Below are positions 63,467 to 64,000 of a stretch of DNA of 64,000 bases, piece by piece. The position numbers were made by a program, and so were the translations under genes. Each line of letters starts with the position of its first letter. The stretch's first letter is position 1. Location of the stretch: NCBI RefSeq assembly GCF_963677725.1, contig NZ_OY782507.1, forward strand, positions 4,234,171 through 4,298,170, in the 5' to 3' direction. Source of the stretch: an uncultured Cohaesibacter sp. (lineage in GTDB: Bacteria > Pseudomonadota > Alphaproteobacteria > Rhizobiales > Cohaesibacteraceae). The notes beneath the pieces were generated by a model. It was not told where the DNA came from, did no database searches, and saw only the letters and a list, made by a program, of their open reading frames with translations.

Positions 63467-64000
63467 ATGACTGATATTGCAAAAGTAGAAGACATTTCCC
63501 GCCAGTCGACCAAGGCGGTGCTGAAAGAATTCTGGTATTATTTCAGCGAAAACCGGGGTGCGGTCATTGGGCTTTGCGTCTTCATTTTTCTGGCGCTGGT
63601 TGCGATTTTTGCACCTTTTCTGGTGTTGCACGATCCCAACTTCCAGTTTCGTGAGGCCTTTCTGATGCCGCCAGTCTGGCAGGAGGGGGGCTCCAGCCAG
63701 TTCCTTCTGGGCACCGATGCGGTGGGGCGTGATATCCTGTCGCGGCTGATCATGGGCTCGCGTTTCTCGCTTTTTGTTGGTGTGGTGGTCGTCTTTATCG
63801 CGCTGACGGGGGGTATTTTCGTTGGCGTGATTGCCGGTTATTATGGTGGCAAGGTTGATACCGTCATCATGCGCATCATGGATATCATCCTTGCCTTTCC
63901 GAGCCTGTTGCTGGCTCTGGTGATGGTGGCGGTGCTTGGGCCGGGCCTTTTGAATGCCATGATCGCTATCGCGATCGTTTTCCAGCCTCACTTTGTCCGC
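63467..64000 (+). CDS. dppC: Dipeptide ABC transporter permease DppC (cut by window end)
   Basis: The first 178 codons of a permease of the DppC type, open to the last base of the window. The N-terminal helix is IGLCVFIFLALVAIFAPFLV, followed by FLLGTDAVGRDILSRLIMGS, a DppC hallmark, and GYYGGKVDTVIMRIMDIILA. GTGGGAG precedes ATG 63467. The end of the protein, with most of the EAA loop, lies outside the window; the ATPase genes dppD and dppF would be expected next. Confidence 0.93.
   Translation, partial: MTDIAKVEDISRQSTKAVLKEFWYYFSENRGAVIGLCVFIFLALVAIFAPFLVLHDPNFQFREAFLMPPVWQEGGSSQFLLGTDAVGRDILSRLIMGSRFSLFVGVVVVFIALTGGIFVGVIAGYYGGKVDTVIMRIMDIILAFPSLLLALVMVAVLGPGLLNAMIAIAIVFQPHFVR

Noticed and set aside
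62552..63991. Open frame of 479 codons opposite dppB and dppC
   Set aside because: It crosses two well-defined permease genes and is rich in Gln, His and Arg, as expected for the complement of membrane-protein codons.
1..64000. CRISPR arrays, insertion sequences and prophage genes
   Set aside because: No regularly spaced repeats, transposase, integrase or phage structural motifs were found when reading both strands.

Overview
The window reads as a stretch of chromosome from an alphaproteobacterium of the Hyphomicrobiales (Rhizobiales). Evidence: a zeta-type ATP synthase inhibitor (DUF1476), DUF3126 directly behind cysE, a DUF6867-like protein in a liv operon, BA14K proteins, a BTLCP transglutaminase-like protein, a PAS_5 protein, tandem PilZ domains and a DUF2336 protein. 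A marine genus such as Cohaesibacter would fit, but this is only a guess from gene style. I see no insertion sequence, prophage, integrase or CRISPR array. One tRNA gene (Leu, anticodon TAA) is present.

Layout. 0-4.6 kb: ATP synthase inhibitor, an HpcH/HpaI aldolase, a small membrane protein, an RBBP9/YdeN hydrolase, purB and rpe. 4.9-8.9 kb: a DadA-like oxidoreductase facing an Lrp/AsnC regulator, then a P1 (DmpA/BapA-type) aminopeptidase and a DMT exporter. 8.9-14.5 kb: a complete branched-chain amino acid ABC system (livH-livM-livG-livF, a DUF6867-like protein, livJ-like binding protein), all on the minus strand. 15-19 kb: sfsA-map-radC, a CinA/MoCF-type protein, gpt and tRNA-Leu. 19.4-21.3 kb: an SLC13/RCK permease. 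21.9-27.3 kb: three BA14K paralogues, then an ECF sigma factor, its probable membrane anti-sigma factor and an exported subtilase. 27.4-36.4 kb: mixed housekeeping and metabolic genes (VOC, WYL regulator, FAD monooxygenase, zf-CHCC protein, hydrolase, enoyl-CoA hydratase, cysE, gamma carbonic anhydrase, BTLCP). 36.4-42.3 kb: an AT-rich 750-base gap, tandem PilZ, PAS_5, rhomboid, CBS, patatin, hisI. 42.4-46.3 kb: folE divergent from a NifU-like gene, yidD and thrS, with a strong Zur-box-like operator between them. 46.4-51.3 kb: two uncharacterised overlapping genes, a nitroreductase/flavin reductase pair and a MaoC/CitE-like pair. 51.4-56.8 kb: SLT transglycosylase, DUF2336, Hpt protein, response regulator, nadK, cutA. 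57-64 kb: a ketoglutarate-semialdehyde-type dehydrogenase, aminopeptidase P and the start of a dipeptide ABC operon (dppA, dppB, dppC cut by the window end).

How the genes fit together. Amino-acid and peptide scavenging is a recurring theme: liv, dpp, two aminopeptidases, a D-amino-acid-dehydrogenase-like enzyme with an Lrp regulator, and a dehydrogenase of the hydroxyproline/sugar-acid type. Signalling is represented by the ECF/anti-sigma pair, the response regulator/Hpt/DUF2336 cluster and the PilZ and PAS proteins. The observations most worth following are the Zur-like operator at 43313-43329, the response regulator-Hpt-DUF2336 locus, the BA14K/ECF/subtilase envelope region, and the secreted three-repeat protein with its overlapping partner near 47 kb.
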